This document shows, in pieces, positions 56,454 through 64,000 of a DNA stretch of 64,000 nt. Each line of letters starts with the position of its first letter. The first letter of the stretch is position 1. The stretch comes from CAVQUE01 sp046290435 (GTDB lineage Bacteria; Actinomycetota; Acidimicrobiia; Acidimicrobiales; UBA8592). The position numbers and the translations under genes were made by a program. A model generated the notes under the pieces. It saw only the letters and a list, made by a program, of their open reading frames with translations, searched no databases and had not been told where the DNA came from. The stretch covers positions 6,424-70,423 of the forward strand of contig JBKAGO010000003.1 in assembly GCA_046290435.1 (NCBI GenBank), in the 5' to 3' direction.

Positions 56454-58355
56454 TCAGCGGATACGGGTGACGGTCTCGCAGCGGCGGAAGCGATCGCGGC
56501 CGGCACCGCCGTTGCAGATGTCTCGTCCCGGGCCCCCGTCGAGGCGGTCGCGTCCGCCATTGCCGAAGATGCGGTCGTTGCCGGCGCGGCCGAAGATGCG
56601 GTCGTTGCCTGGCCCGCCGCGGATGATGTCTCGCCCAGGGCTGCCGCAGATGAGGTCGTTGCCGCCGCGCCCGAGGATGGTGACTCCGGTGCGGTTCCGC
56701 GTGACGATCACGTCGTTGCCGTTGGTACCCACGATGCGCCGCTGGCCGGGCCGGCCGACGACGGTGGCCTCGCGACCCGAACAGGTCGGAGTCGACCCGA
56801 CCGTGGGGGCCGGATCCGGCGTGGCGGTCGGCGTCGGGGTCGGTGAGGGCGTCGGGGTCGCCGGCGGTGCGACCGGCGTCGGGGTCGCCGGAGGCGGGAC
56901 CGGCGTCGGCGTCGGCGGTGGTAGGGCTGCCGCGGCCGCAGCGGTCAGCAGCGGGATGTCGACGGTGGGCAGGTTGTCGCCCATCTCGTCGGACCCGTCG
57001 CCACGCCGGTCGCTGTCGCCGTAGCCCAGCTGACCGGAGTTGTTCAGGCCCCAGCACTTGACGGTGGCGTCGTGGAGGACGACGCAGCTGTGCCATCCGC
57101 CGGTCGTGACGACGGCGACGGTGCGGCCGGCGCCGAGATCGATGGCGGGGAGGGCATCACCCATCGAGCCGGACTCATCGCCACGGTGCGTCCTGTCCCC
57201 CTGGCCGAGCTGGCCGATGCTGTTGATGCCCCAACACTTGGCGGTGGCGTCGTCGAGCATGGCGCAGCTGTGATCCCTGAAGGAGGTGATGGCGGTGGCG
57301 CTGCGGCCGTCACCGAGATCGACGGCGCCGAGGGCGTCCCCCATGTGCGTGGGAGACCCGCCGCGGTGCGTCCTGTCCCCCTGACCGAGCTGGCCGACAT
57401 TGTTGAGGCCCCAACACTTGACGTCGCCGCCGTCGAGGAGCGCGCAGGCGTGCGCCCAACCGACGGTGATCGCGGTGGTGGTGCGGCCGTCGCCCAGATC
57501 GACGACGGGGAGGAAGTCGCCCATCTCGTCGGGCCCGTCGCCACGGTGGTCGGTGTCGCCGATGCCGAGCTGGCCGAGGCCGTTCGCCCCCCAGCACTTC
57601 AACGCGCCGCCGTCGAGAATCGCGCAGGAGTGATCATCACCGGCGCTGATCGCCGTGGCGATGCGGCCGTCGCCCAGATCGACGACGGGGAGGAAGTCGC
57701 CCATCTCGTCGGGCCCGTCGCCACGGGCGTCGATGTCGCCGAGGCCGAGCCGGCCGTCACCGTTGTCGCCCCAACACTTCACGGCACCGTTGTCGAGGAG
57801 CGCGCAGGTGTGCCGGTAGCCGGCACTGACTGCGATCGCGGTGCGGTCGGCGCCCAGATCGACGGGGAGCAGGAAATCGCCCATCTCGTCGGGCCCGTCG
57901 CCACGGACGAAGGTGTCGCCGTACCCGAGCTGCCCCGCGGTGTTGTCCCCCCAGCACTTCACGGCACCGTTGTCGAGGAGCGCACAGGTGTGCCGCTCTC
58001 CGGCGCTGATAGCGGCGGCCTTCCGGTCGGTGCCAAGGTCGACGGCAGCGAGGTCGTCGCCCATCGGGCCGGCGCCGTTGCCGCGCGAATTCGTGTCGCC
58101 GTAGCCGAGCTGGCCGAGGCTGTTGGCCCCCCAGCAGCGGACGTCGCCGGCGTCGTCGATGACGCAGGTGTGGAAGTCGCCGGCGGTGATCGAACGGAAG
58201 CCCAGCGGCGCACCCGGTGCCTCGTTGCCGTCGGCGCCGGCAGGTGCGACCTGGGGTGGTCCCAGCGCGGCGATCAGCAGCGCGACCAGGAATGCGGCCC
58301 CGATGGTGACCGCCCGGGTGCTGTGCAGATGTCGGTGTTCGGCCCTCGGTGCCAT
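56454..58355 (-). CDS. Exported RCC1-repeat protein with RTX-like calcium-binding repeats
   Basis: 633 residues. A signal sequence or anchor lies at about 16-40 (AVTIGAAFLVALLIAALG). Seven RCC1-type blades of ~48 residues follow (about 52-410), each with HTC/HSC, KCWG and GQLG(Y/Q)GD. A Pro/Thr linker (about 425-465) leads to six RTX-like nonapeptides (GGPGNDRIF, GRAGNDRIF, GNGGRDRLD). The Cys pairs in each blade suggest disulfides outside the cell. No catalytic residues; probably binding or adhesion. The ATG at 58355 has no Shine-Dalgarno; a GTG at 58367 is possible. Confidence 0.8.
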   Translation of the reverse strand: MAPRAEHRHLHSTRAVTIGAAFLVALLIAALGPPQVAPAGADGNEAPGAPLGFRSITAGDFHTCVIDDAGDVRCWGANSLGQLGYGDTNSRGNGAGPMGDDLAAVDLGTDRKAAAISAGERHTCALLDNGAVKCWGDNTAGQLGYGDTFVRGDGPDEMGDFLLPVDLGADRTAIAVSAGYRHTCALLDNGAVKCWGDNGDGRLGLGDIDARGDGPDEMGDFLPVVDLGDGRIATAISAGDDHSCAILDGGALKCWGANGLGQLGIGDTDHRGDGPDEMGDFLPVVDLGDGRTTTAITVGWAHACALLDGGDVKCWGLNNVGQLGQGDRTHRGGSPTHMGDALGAVDLGDGRSATAITSFRDHSCAMLDDATAKCWGINSIGQLGQGDRTHRGDESGSMGDALPAIDLGAGRTVAVVTTGGWHSCVVLHDATVKCWGLNNSGQLGYGDSDRRGDGSDEMGDNLPTVDIPLLTAAAAAALPPPTPTPVPPPATPTPVAPPATPTPSPTPTPTATPDPAPTVGSTPTCSGREATVVGRPGQRRIVGTNGNDVIVTRNRTGVTILGRGGNDLICGSPGRDIIRGGPGNDRIFGRAGNDRIFGNGGRDRLDGGPGRDICNGGAGRDRFRRCETVTRIR

Positions 58356-58620
58356 CAGGAGGAGCACCCGGCGGTGCCGACGATGCGCTTTCGACCGACA
58401 CGTCCCACGACGGTCGCGGGCACGCCCGTGCGGGAGAACCGTAGAGAGGGCTCCGGGCAGCGCCACCACAACGGCGGCCACTTCCGCAGACGTCTGTATG
58501 CGACGGGAGCGGCGCGCTCGGGTCGTTGGGTCATGACGGTCGTACCTTCGTTTGGTCGCCAGCACCATCGCATGGAGGTGCCCCTGCCGTCGCCATCGGT
58601 CCGGGCCCGGCGCGACATGA

Positions 58621-59174
58621 GGAGTTGAGAGGCTGCCTTCGATTGATGATCCTCCCGAGAACCACACGCTGGTCGATCCCGACGACCTCGGCGGTCTGGT
58701 CGGGCTCGCTCGCATCGCCGAGCGCACCGGCTTCGACACGGTGATGCTCAGCGAACGCGTGGCCCTCGGACCGTCAGCGAACCCAAGCCCCTCCGCCCCG
58801 GCGGGCCCACCATGTGGTTCGGCGGAGAGACGATGCACGACGCGCTCCTCCGCCGTCTCGTGCGGTACGGCCACTGGTTCCACCCCTTCGGCAGCCCGAC
58901 CGCGGACGACCTCGACCGCCTGCGAGCGGCGATGACTGCAGCCCGGCGAGACGTCGACGACCTCGAGTGATCCGCGGCACCGGGGCCACCTTCGGCGGCA
59001 CCGACGACGTCGCCGACATCGACGCGGCCATGGCCGACTTCGGCGATCAGATCGCAGCGGGGCACACCACGTCCTGCATGAAGCCGAGCCAGCACACCGA
59101 CCACCTGCAACGAGCTCGAGGCCCTGTGCCGGCACATGGTCGAGACCGTCAGCGCGCTGGCGTCGGGCGACTGA
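58621..59174 (+). pseudogene. Degraded luciferase-like (F420-type) oxidoreductase
   Basis: Family-like blocks appear in changing frames: LARIAERTGFDTVMLSERVA, then GGPTMWFGGETMHDALLRRL and HWFHPFGSPTADDLDRLRAA, then VIRGTGATFGGTDDVADIDA, then ELEALCRHMVETVSALASGD to a TGA at 59174. At least three frameshifts (near 58790, 58967 and 59110) and a missing middle part show it is broken; no start codon is in frame. It fills most of the 980-bp gap between the RCC1 gene and the mutase-like gene. Confidence 0.75.
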
Positions 59175-59339
59175 CCCTTCGCGCTCCGTAGCTGCAGCCG
59201 ATGCGCGGCGACGAGCTCCGGCAGGGCTCGATCCCAGGTCGGCGCGGCCCACGGTCGGCGGCAGCCATTCCGGTGCATGCACCCGAGCGACCCGTGGGGG
59301 TCAGGGCACGCTGGTGACCCGCTCGCAGCGGCGAGGGGC

Positions 59340-60485
59340 TCAGGTGATGATGAGGTGGCCGCCGAGGAGATCGTGACCTGGCACCGGCACGGCGTCGGCC
59401 ACGGCGCGTTCGCTGTAGACGCCGCCGGGGCCATCGTGTTCGCTGTCGACCAGCAGGTACGGCACGGGATCACAGCTGTGCGTGCGGGTGGCGATGGGGG
59501 TGGCGTGATCCGGCAGCAACAGCAGCCGCCACGGCCCCATGCTGTCGAGGCCGCTCACCAGGTCGGCCAGGATGCGCCGGTCCCAGTTCTCGAGCGCACG
59601 GATCTTCTCTTCGATGTCGCCGGCGTGTCCGGCTTCGTCGGAGGCCTCGACATGGATGATGAACAGGTCGGCGCCGTCGGCGAGCGTCTGGAGCGCGGCG
59701 TCGCGCTTGCCCTCGTAGTTGGTGTCGTACCAACCGGTGGCACCCTCGACCTCGACGACACGCATGTCGGTCAGCACGCCGAGACCGCGCACCAGGTCGA
59801 CGGCGGTGACCAGGCCCGCCTCGACCCCGTGGTGGCTGGCGAAGCTCGGCATCTCGGGCTGGCGGCCCTGACCCCACAACCACACCATCGTGGCGTCGAG
59901 ATCGAAACCGGCCAGCACGTCGCGCGACGCGTCCATCAGCTCGATCAGCGCCGGAGCCGCCGGACCGGTCGGATGCACCGCAGGCTTGCCGGTGATGTCG
60001 TGCGGTGGCGTACAGGTGGCGTCGAGCCAGGAGTCGGGAGCCACCATCGTGTGGCGGTACTGGACCCCGGCGTGGAACGAGACCTCGCCGCCGAGCTCGC
60101 GATCGAGCGCGGCGATGACCTCGGCCGCAGCCGCGGAGTCGGGATGCCCGCCTGCGAAATCGACCATGGTGCCGTCATCGCCGACGGTGACGAGGTTGGC
60201 CCGATATGCGATCTGGTCCGGCGCCAGGCGCAGGCCCAGCGCGGCGGCCTCGATGGGCGAACGGCCCGTGTGGTAGGTGGCCGGGTCGTAGCCGAAGATC
60301 GACATGTTGCCGACGTCGCTGCCCGGCGGCAGCCCCGGCGGGATGACCGCCGCCCGACCGACCGTGCCCCGGGCCGCGAGGGCATCGAGCACCGGCGTCT
60401 GCGCGACCTCGAGCGGGGTGCGACGTCCGAGCTCGGGCAGGGGCTCGTCGGCACAACCATCGGGGACACATACGACGTACTTCAC
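59340..60485 (-). CDS. apgM: Archaeal-type cofactor-independent phosphoglycerate mutase-like protein, probable homoserine kinase analogue
   Basis: 381 residues of the alkaline-phosphatase superfamily: metal Asp9 (VPDGCAD), nucleophile region GSDVGNMSIFGYDP (Ser56), HVEASDEAGHAGD and LLLPDHATPIATRTHSCDP. Members of this family that lie next to hom and thrC in genomes lacking ThrB have been proposed as homoserine kinases (the hyp_Hser_kinase subfamily). Here it directly follows hom and thrC, where actinobacteria carry thrB, so that role is favoured over glycolysis. The GTG at 60485 is preceded by AGGTGGAG. Confidence 0.9.
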   Translation of the reverse strand: MKYVVCVPDGCADEPLPELGRRTPLEVAQTPVLDALAARGTVGRAAVIPPGLPPGSDVGNMSIFGYDPATYHTGRSPIEAAALGLRLAPDQIAYRANLVTVGDDGTMVDFAGGHPDSAAAAEVIAALDRELGGEVSFHAGVQYRHTMVAPDSWLDATCTPPHDITGKPAVHPTGPAAPALIELMDASRDVLAGFDLDATMVWLWGQGRQPEMPSFASHHGVEAGLVTAVDLVRGLGVLTDMRVVEVEGATGWYDTNYEGKRDAALQTLADGADLFIIHVEASDEAGHAGDIEEKIRALENWDRRILADLVSGLDSMGPWRLLLLPDHATPIATRTHSCDPVPYLLVDSEHDGPGGVYSERAVADAVPVPGHDLLGGHLIIT

Positions 60486-60579
60486 GATGGCTCCACCTGC
60501 TCCCGGCACGGCTCCGCGACGTTCCAGCGCCAGAGTCTGCCAGACCGGCCCGCACAATCCACAGTGACGGCGCCGCGGG

Positions 60580-61983
60580 TCATCGAGCGTTCACGCAGCC
60601 GCGGACGTGGGCCTCGACGACGGCCAGGTCCGGCGCCAGCACGTCGAAGCGCTCGGGCAACTCGGTGACCGAAGCGAGGCGGTCGGGCATCGGCGGCGGT
60701 GCTCCCAGGGCGTCGACGATGGCGGCGCCGAACTTCGCGGGATGGGCGGTGGCCAGGGTGACGAGCGGGATGTCGCCGAAGCGGCGGCAGCGGCCGGCCG
60801 CGGCGATTCCCACTGCCGTATGCGGGTCGAGGACCTCGCCGGACTCGTCTGCCACCGCGGCGATGGTGGCCAGGGTCTCGTCGTCGTCGACACGGACCGA
60901 GTCCCACGTCTCGCGCAACGCACCGAGCCGGTACGGGTCGATCGTGACGGCGCCGTCGTCGGCGAAGCGGGCGAACAGATCGGCGAGCGCCTCGCCCGAG
61001 CGGCCGTGCAGCTCGAACAGGAGCCGCTCGAGGTTGCTCGACACCCCGATGTCCATGCTGGGCGACAGCGACGGGGTGACGGGGCTGCGCACCATCTCGC
61101 CGGTGTCGAAGAAGCGCGGCAACACGTCGTTGCGGTTGGAGGCGACGATGAACTGTGCGACGTCGAGGCCCATCCGCCGGGCGGCGTAGCCGGCGAAGAC
61201 GTTGCCGAAATTGCCGGTGGGCACGCAGAACGCAATGGGCTCGTCGATGCGATCCAGGCGCAGCGCAGCCCAGTAGTAGTAGACGATCTGGGCCATGACC
61301 CGGGCCCAGTTGATCGAGTTGACCGCCGACAGGTGCACCTCGTCGCGAAACGCCGTGTCGGCGAACATCGCCTTGACGAGGTCCTGACAGTCGTCGAAGG
61401 AACCCTCGATGGCGACGTTGTGGACGTTGGGCGCCACCACGGTGGTCATCTGACGGCGCTGCAGCGGCGACGTGCGCTCGTGGGGGTGCAACACGACGAT
61501 GTCGAGCGCCTCGCGGTCCCGGCACGCCTCGATGGCGGCCGAGCCGGTGTCGCCGGAGGTGGCGGCGACGATGGTGATGCGCCGGCCCTGGCGGGCCAGC
61601 TCGTGATCGAACAGACGCCCCACCAACTGCAGGGCGACGTCCTTGAACGCCAGCGTGGGCCCGTGGAACAGCTCCAGCAGATGGCCCCGCTCGCCGAGGT
61701 CGACCAGGGGCGCGACCTCGGGATGATCGAACGTGGCGTAGGCGTCGGCGACGATGGTCTCGAACTCGTCACGGCCGATGCTGCCCTCGACGAAGGGCCA
61801 CATGACCTCGGTGGCCAGGGTGGCGTAGTCGGCGTCGGCCCCGTGGGTGGCGACGAAATCGGCGAGCGAGAACGACGGCCAGGTCTCCGGCACGTAGAGG
61901 CCGCCGTCGTCGGCGAGACCGGCGAGCAACACGTCGCCGAAGTCGAGCACGGGCGCGTTGCCGCGCGTCGAGACATAGCGCAT
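60580..61983 (-). CDS. thrC: Threonine synthase
   Basis: 467 residues, full length for the long ThrC class. PLP Lys114 lies in FHGPTLAFKDVALQ; AATSGDTGSAAIEA and CVPTGNFGNVFAGY are intact. It makes threonine from O-phosphohomoserine. A ribosome-binding site (GGGGAGAGC) precedes the ATG. hom lies upstream across a 325-bp repeat-filled gap; the mutase-like gene follows 94 bp downstream. Confidence 0.97.
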   Translation of the reverse strand: MRYVSTRGNAPVLDFGDVLLAGLADDGGLYVPETWPSFSLADFVATHGADADYATLATEVMWPFVEGSIGRDEFETIVADAYATFDHPEVAPLVDLGERGHLLELFHGPTLAFKDVALQLVGRLFDHELARQGRRITIVAATSGDTGSAAIEACRDREALDIVVLHPHERTSPLQRRQMTTVVAPNVHNVAIEGSFDDCQDLVKAMFADTAFRDEVHLSAVNSINWARVMAQIVYYYWAALRLDRIDEPIAFCVPTGNFGNVFAGYAARRMGLDVAQFIVASNRNDVLPRFFDTGEMVRSPVTPSLSPSMDIGVSSNLERLLFELHGRSGEALADLFARFADDGAVTIDPYRLGALRETWDSVRVDDDETLATIAAVADESGEVLDPHTAVGIAAAGRCRRFGDIPLVTLATAHPAKFGAAIVDALGAPPPMPDRLASVTELPERFDVLAPDLAVVEAHVRGCVNAR

Positions 61984-62308
61984 CTCAGCTCTCCCCGTGG
62001 GGCTGCGCCCCACACCCAACAACGCCGGGCTCGCCGGCGCTCGCGCCGCCGCCCTGCCGTGCTCGCTGCGCTCGCACGCAGAGCCCCCGGTGGGGCTGCG
62101 CCCCACACCCATCAACGCCGGGCTCGCCGGCAGCAGCCGCCGCCGTGCTCGCTGCCCCGCAGCAGCCCTCCGGGCGCCCCCCACACCATCAACGCCGCGC
62201 TCCGGCGACGCGCCGCCGCCTGCCCTGCTGCGCTCGCCGGCAGAGCCGGTCGGCGCCCACACCCATCAACGCCGCTCCGGCACGACGTGCTGCTGCTGCG
62301 CTCGCACG
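61984..62308. repeat. Degenerate ~80-95-bp tandem repeats between hom and thrC
   Basis: No gene. The pattern GGGGCTGCGCCCCACACCCA, followed by (T/A)CAACGCCGGGCTCGCCGGC and a GC-rich GCTCGCTGCGCTCGCACG stretch, begins near 61998 and 62091, with shorter decayed copies near 62170 and 62255. Each unit contains a self-complementary GGGGCTGCGCCCC core. Confidence 0.75.
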
Positions 62309-63601
62309 TCAGGCCCCGCGCAGCATCGAGCCGATGCGGTGGACGCTGTCGAGCGACCGGAGCTCGGCCAGGGTGGCCTGCATGTCACGCTCGCGGGCGG
62401 CGTGGGTGATGAACACGATGCGGGCGTCGGCGCCGAGGCCCTCCTGCTCCATCGACCGGATCGACACCTTGTGGCGACCGAAGATGCCGGCGACGGTGGC
62501 GAGCACGCCGGGCTCGTCGGTGACCTCGACGTTGAGGTAGTACGCGGATTCGATCTCGTCGATCGGCTGGATGCGGGCCGGTACCAGCGCACCGATGCGG
62601 TCGGTGGCGCCGGTGAGGGAGTTGGTGGCGGCATCGATGAGGTCGCCCAGCACCGCGCTGGCGGTGGGACGCCCGCCCGCTCCCCTGCCGTAGAACATCA
62701 GCTCGCCTGCGGCGCCGCCCTCGATGAACACGGCGTTGAAGCTGTCGCGCACCGATGCCAGCGGGTGCGCGACGGGGATCATGGCCGGGTGCACGCGCAC
62801 GGCGACCAGGGGCATGCCGTCCTGGTCGCCGAGGTGCTCGGCGATGGCGAGCAGCTTGATGGCGTAGCCGAGGCGTTGCGCGAACGCGATGTCGGCACCG
62901 GTGACGGCCGAGATGCCCTCGTGATAGACGTCGCCGGCGACGACGCGGGTACCGAACGCGATGGTGGCGATGATGGCGGCCTTGGCGCCGGCGTCGTAGC
63001 CCTCGACATCGGCGGTGGGGTCGCGCTCCGCGTAGCCGAGGCTCTGGGCCTCGCTGAGCGCCGCCTCGTAGGACACGCCGTGTTCGGCCATCTGGCTGAG
63101 GATGTAGTTGGTGGTGCCGTTGACGATGCCCATCACCCGGGAGATGGGCTCGCCGATCAACGACTCGCGCAGCGGGCGCACCAACGGGATGGCGCCGGCG
63201 ACGGCGGCCTCGAACAACAGGTCGACCCCGGCGGCGGCAGCAGCGTCGTAGAGCTCGGCGCCGTGGTTGGCCAGCAGCTCCTTGTTGGCGGTGATGACGG
63301 GCTTGCCCGCGGCGAGGGAAGCGAGCACCAGGCTGCGGGCGGGCTCGATGCCGCCGATGACCTCGACGACGATGTCGACGTCGGGATCGGCGACGACGGC
63401 CGCGGCGTCGGTGGTGTACACCGACGGGTCGACGTCGATGCCCCGATCGCGGGTGGTGCTGTGGACGGCGATACGCCCGATGGTGAGGTCGACGCCGCTG
63501 CGGGCGGCGATCTCGTCACGTTGCTCGGCGAGCAGGGTGACGAGCGCAGCTCCCACATTGCCGCAACCCAACAGACCGACGCGTACAGGTGTCACCGACA
63601 T
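62309..63601 (-). CDS. hom: Homoserine dehydrogenase
   Basis: 430 residues: NAD(P) motif GLLGCGNVG (9-17), the HSD core (VMGIVNGTTNYILSQM, AQSLGYAERDPTADVEGYDA) and a C-terminal ACT domain (about 350-425, VTDEPGVLATVAGIFGRHKV) for feedback by threonine. Reduces aspartate semialdehyde to homoserine. The ATG at 63601 sits 7 nt after a TAGGTT box. Confidence 0.97.
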   Translation of the reverse strand: MSVTPVRVGLLGCGNVGAALVTLLAEQRDEIAARSGVDLTIGRIAVHSTTRDRGIDVDPSVYTTDAAAVVADPDVDIVVEVIGGIEPARSLVLASLAAGKPVITANKELLANHGAELYDAAAAAGVDLLFEAAVAGAIPLVRPLRESLIGEPISRVMGIVNGTTNYILSQMAEHGVSYEAALSEAQSLGYAERDPTADVEGYDAGAKAAIIATIAFGTRVVAGDVYHEGISAVTGADIAFAQRLGYAIKLLAIAEHLGDQDGMPLVAVRVHPAMIPVAHPLASVRDSFNAVFIEGGAAGELMFYGRGAGGRPTASAVLGDLIDAATNSLTGATDRIGALVPARIQPIDEIESAYYLNVEVTDEPGVLATVAGIFGRHKVSIRSMEQEGLGADARIVFITHAARERDMQATLAELRSLDSVHRIGSMLRGA

Positions 63602-63608
63602 GGCCGTC

Positions 63609-63614
63609 AACCTA
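63609..63614 (-). promoter_or_regulatory. TANNNT -10 box, probable leaderless start of hom
   Basis: On the minus strand TAGGTT ends 7 nt before the hom ATG, the same box and spacing as at rpiB. Confidence 0.5.
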
Positions 63615-63765
63615 TCGGCTGGCAGGGCATCGTCCGGGCGATTACGACGCGACCCAGCCCGGACATCTTCGGGGGAGCATCCGGGGATCGAGTCGCGCTG
63701 CGCGACCGAAAGGGAACCCGACGGCACCATGCCTCCAGCCCGCGGGCAACGGCTCCGAGGTCGAA

Positions 63766-63831
63766 CCAACCCCGGGGGTCAGCCAACCCCGGGGGTCAGC
63801 CAACCCCGGGGGTCAGCCAACCCCGGGGTCA
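63766..63831. repeat. 17-bp tandem repeat, three and a half units
   Basis: CCAACCCCGGGGGTCAG is repeated at 63766, 63783 and 63800, with a partial fourth copy that runs into the left arm of the inverted-repeat element. The stretch 63602-64000 has no gene. Confidence 0.9.
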
Positions 63832-63909
63832 AGTCCTACTTTCAACCAACTCCAGGTCGTCGAGCCTGGAGGCCGTCGCGTGACGAGTTGGTTGAAAGTA
63901 GGACTTGAC
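63828..63909. repeat. 82-bp element with perfect 25-bp inverted repeats
   Basis: GTCAAGTCCTACTTTCAACC, then AACTC (63828-63852) pairs perfectly with 63885-63909 around a 32-nt centre. It matches the element at 32259-32346 except for a compensated C/G change in both arms. After it, GACTTGACTGTG recurs near 63976. No gene is seen to the window end. Confidence 0.88.
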
Positions 63910-64000
63910 TGTGAGTATCGCTGTACCCGGTTGCGGGGGCTGGCAGGTTGGTGCCGGCGTGTTGTGTGACTCTCGACTTGACTGTGCCGTCGCCCTGTTG

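Noticed and set aside
59340..60485. Plain glycolytic phosphoglycerate mutase
   Set aside because: Not excluded, but its place after hom and thrC in the thrB slot makes the homoserine-kinase analogue more likely.

Overview
This is about 64 kb of a very GC-rich actinobacterial chromosome. Several features point to an actinobacterium, most plausibly of the Acidimicrobiia (inference, no marker gene was compared): the classical actinobacterial gene order hom-thrC-(thrB slot)-rho-rpmE-prfA-prmC-...-rpiB/glyA-atp operon-...-murA, a MurA with Asp in place of the catalytic Cys, a Rho with a long N-terminal insertion, a DivIVA-type protein, a remnant of an F420-type luciferase-like oxidoreductase, and many start codons sitting 6-8 nt after a TANNNT -10 box (leaderless transcription).

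Layout, left to right. 1-703: noncoding array of three ~210-bp repeats. 704-5939 (-): stress/wall-type operon of membrane protein, DUF4129, DUF4350, MoxR ATPase and DUF58 protein. 6068-9471: methyltransferase, SRPBCC protein, a GrdB-like selenoprotein with an in-frame UGA (7854-7856), rhomboid protease, small membrane protein. 9499-12479: murA and an MFS transporter. 12492-15699 (-): three overlapping genes for a histidine kinase, a REC-HDOD regulator and a REC-EAL protein. 15756-17982: hydrolase, J-domain-like protein, zinc-ribbon protein. 18164-20905 (+): glpX, an SDR and polyphosphate kinase 2. 20954-21661: DivIVA-domain protein. 21919-30546 (-): complete F1Fo ATP synthase operon with two b-type subunits; atpG carries a frameshift in this sequence and a C-terminal sunset-like domain. 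30737-36368: glyA, rpiB, a small membrane gene bracketed by 62-bp-period repeats, prmC with a (GTCGCT)8 microsatellite, prfA.

36504-52623 is a catabolic block between prfA and the rpmE/rho pair: SDRs, a cytochrome P450, a 3-hydroxyisobutyrate-dehydrogenase-like enzyme, a carboxymuconolactone-decarboxylase-like protein, a TetR regulator with a perfect palindromic operator, an aldehyde dehydrogenase, and a divergent acyl-CoA cluster (acyl-CoA dehydrogenase, two crotonases, acyl-CoA ligase, glyoxalase-like and two unknown proteins on one side; hotdog dehydratase, crotonase and GntR regulator on the other). The gene content suggests oxidation of an alicyclic, terpenoid or steroid-like substrate to a carboxylate, CoA activation and beta-oxidation-type steps; the substrate cannot be read from sequence.

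52709-63601 (-) returns to the backbone: a conserved unknown gene, rpmE2, rho, an RCC1/RTX-repeat exported protein, a broken luciferase-like gene, and hom-thrC followed by an archaeal-type phosphoglycerate-mutase-like gene in the position of thrB, which probably supplies homoserine kinase activity. The window ends in noncoding repeats including a second copy of a long perfect inverted repeat also present after glyA. No rRNA, tRNA, CRISPR, IS transposase or prophage gene was recognised.
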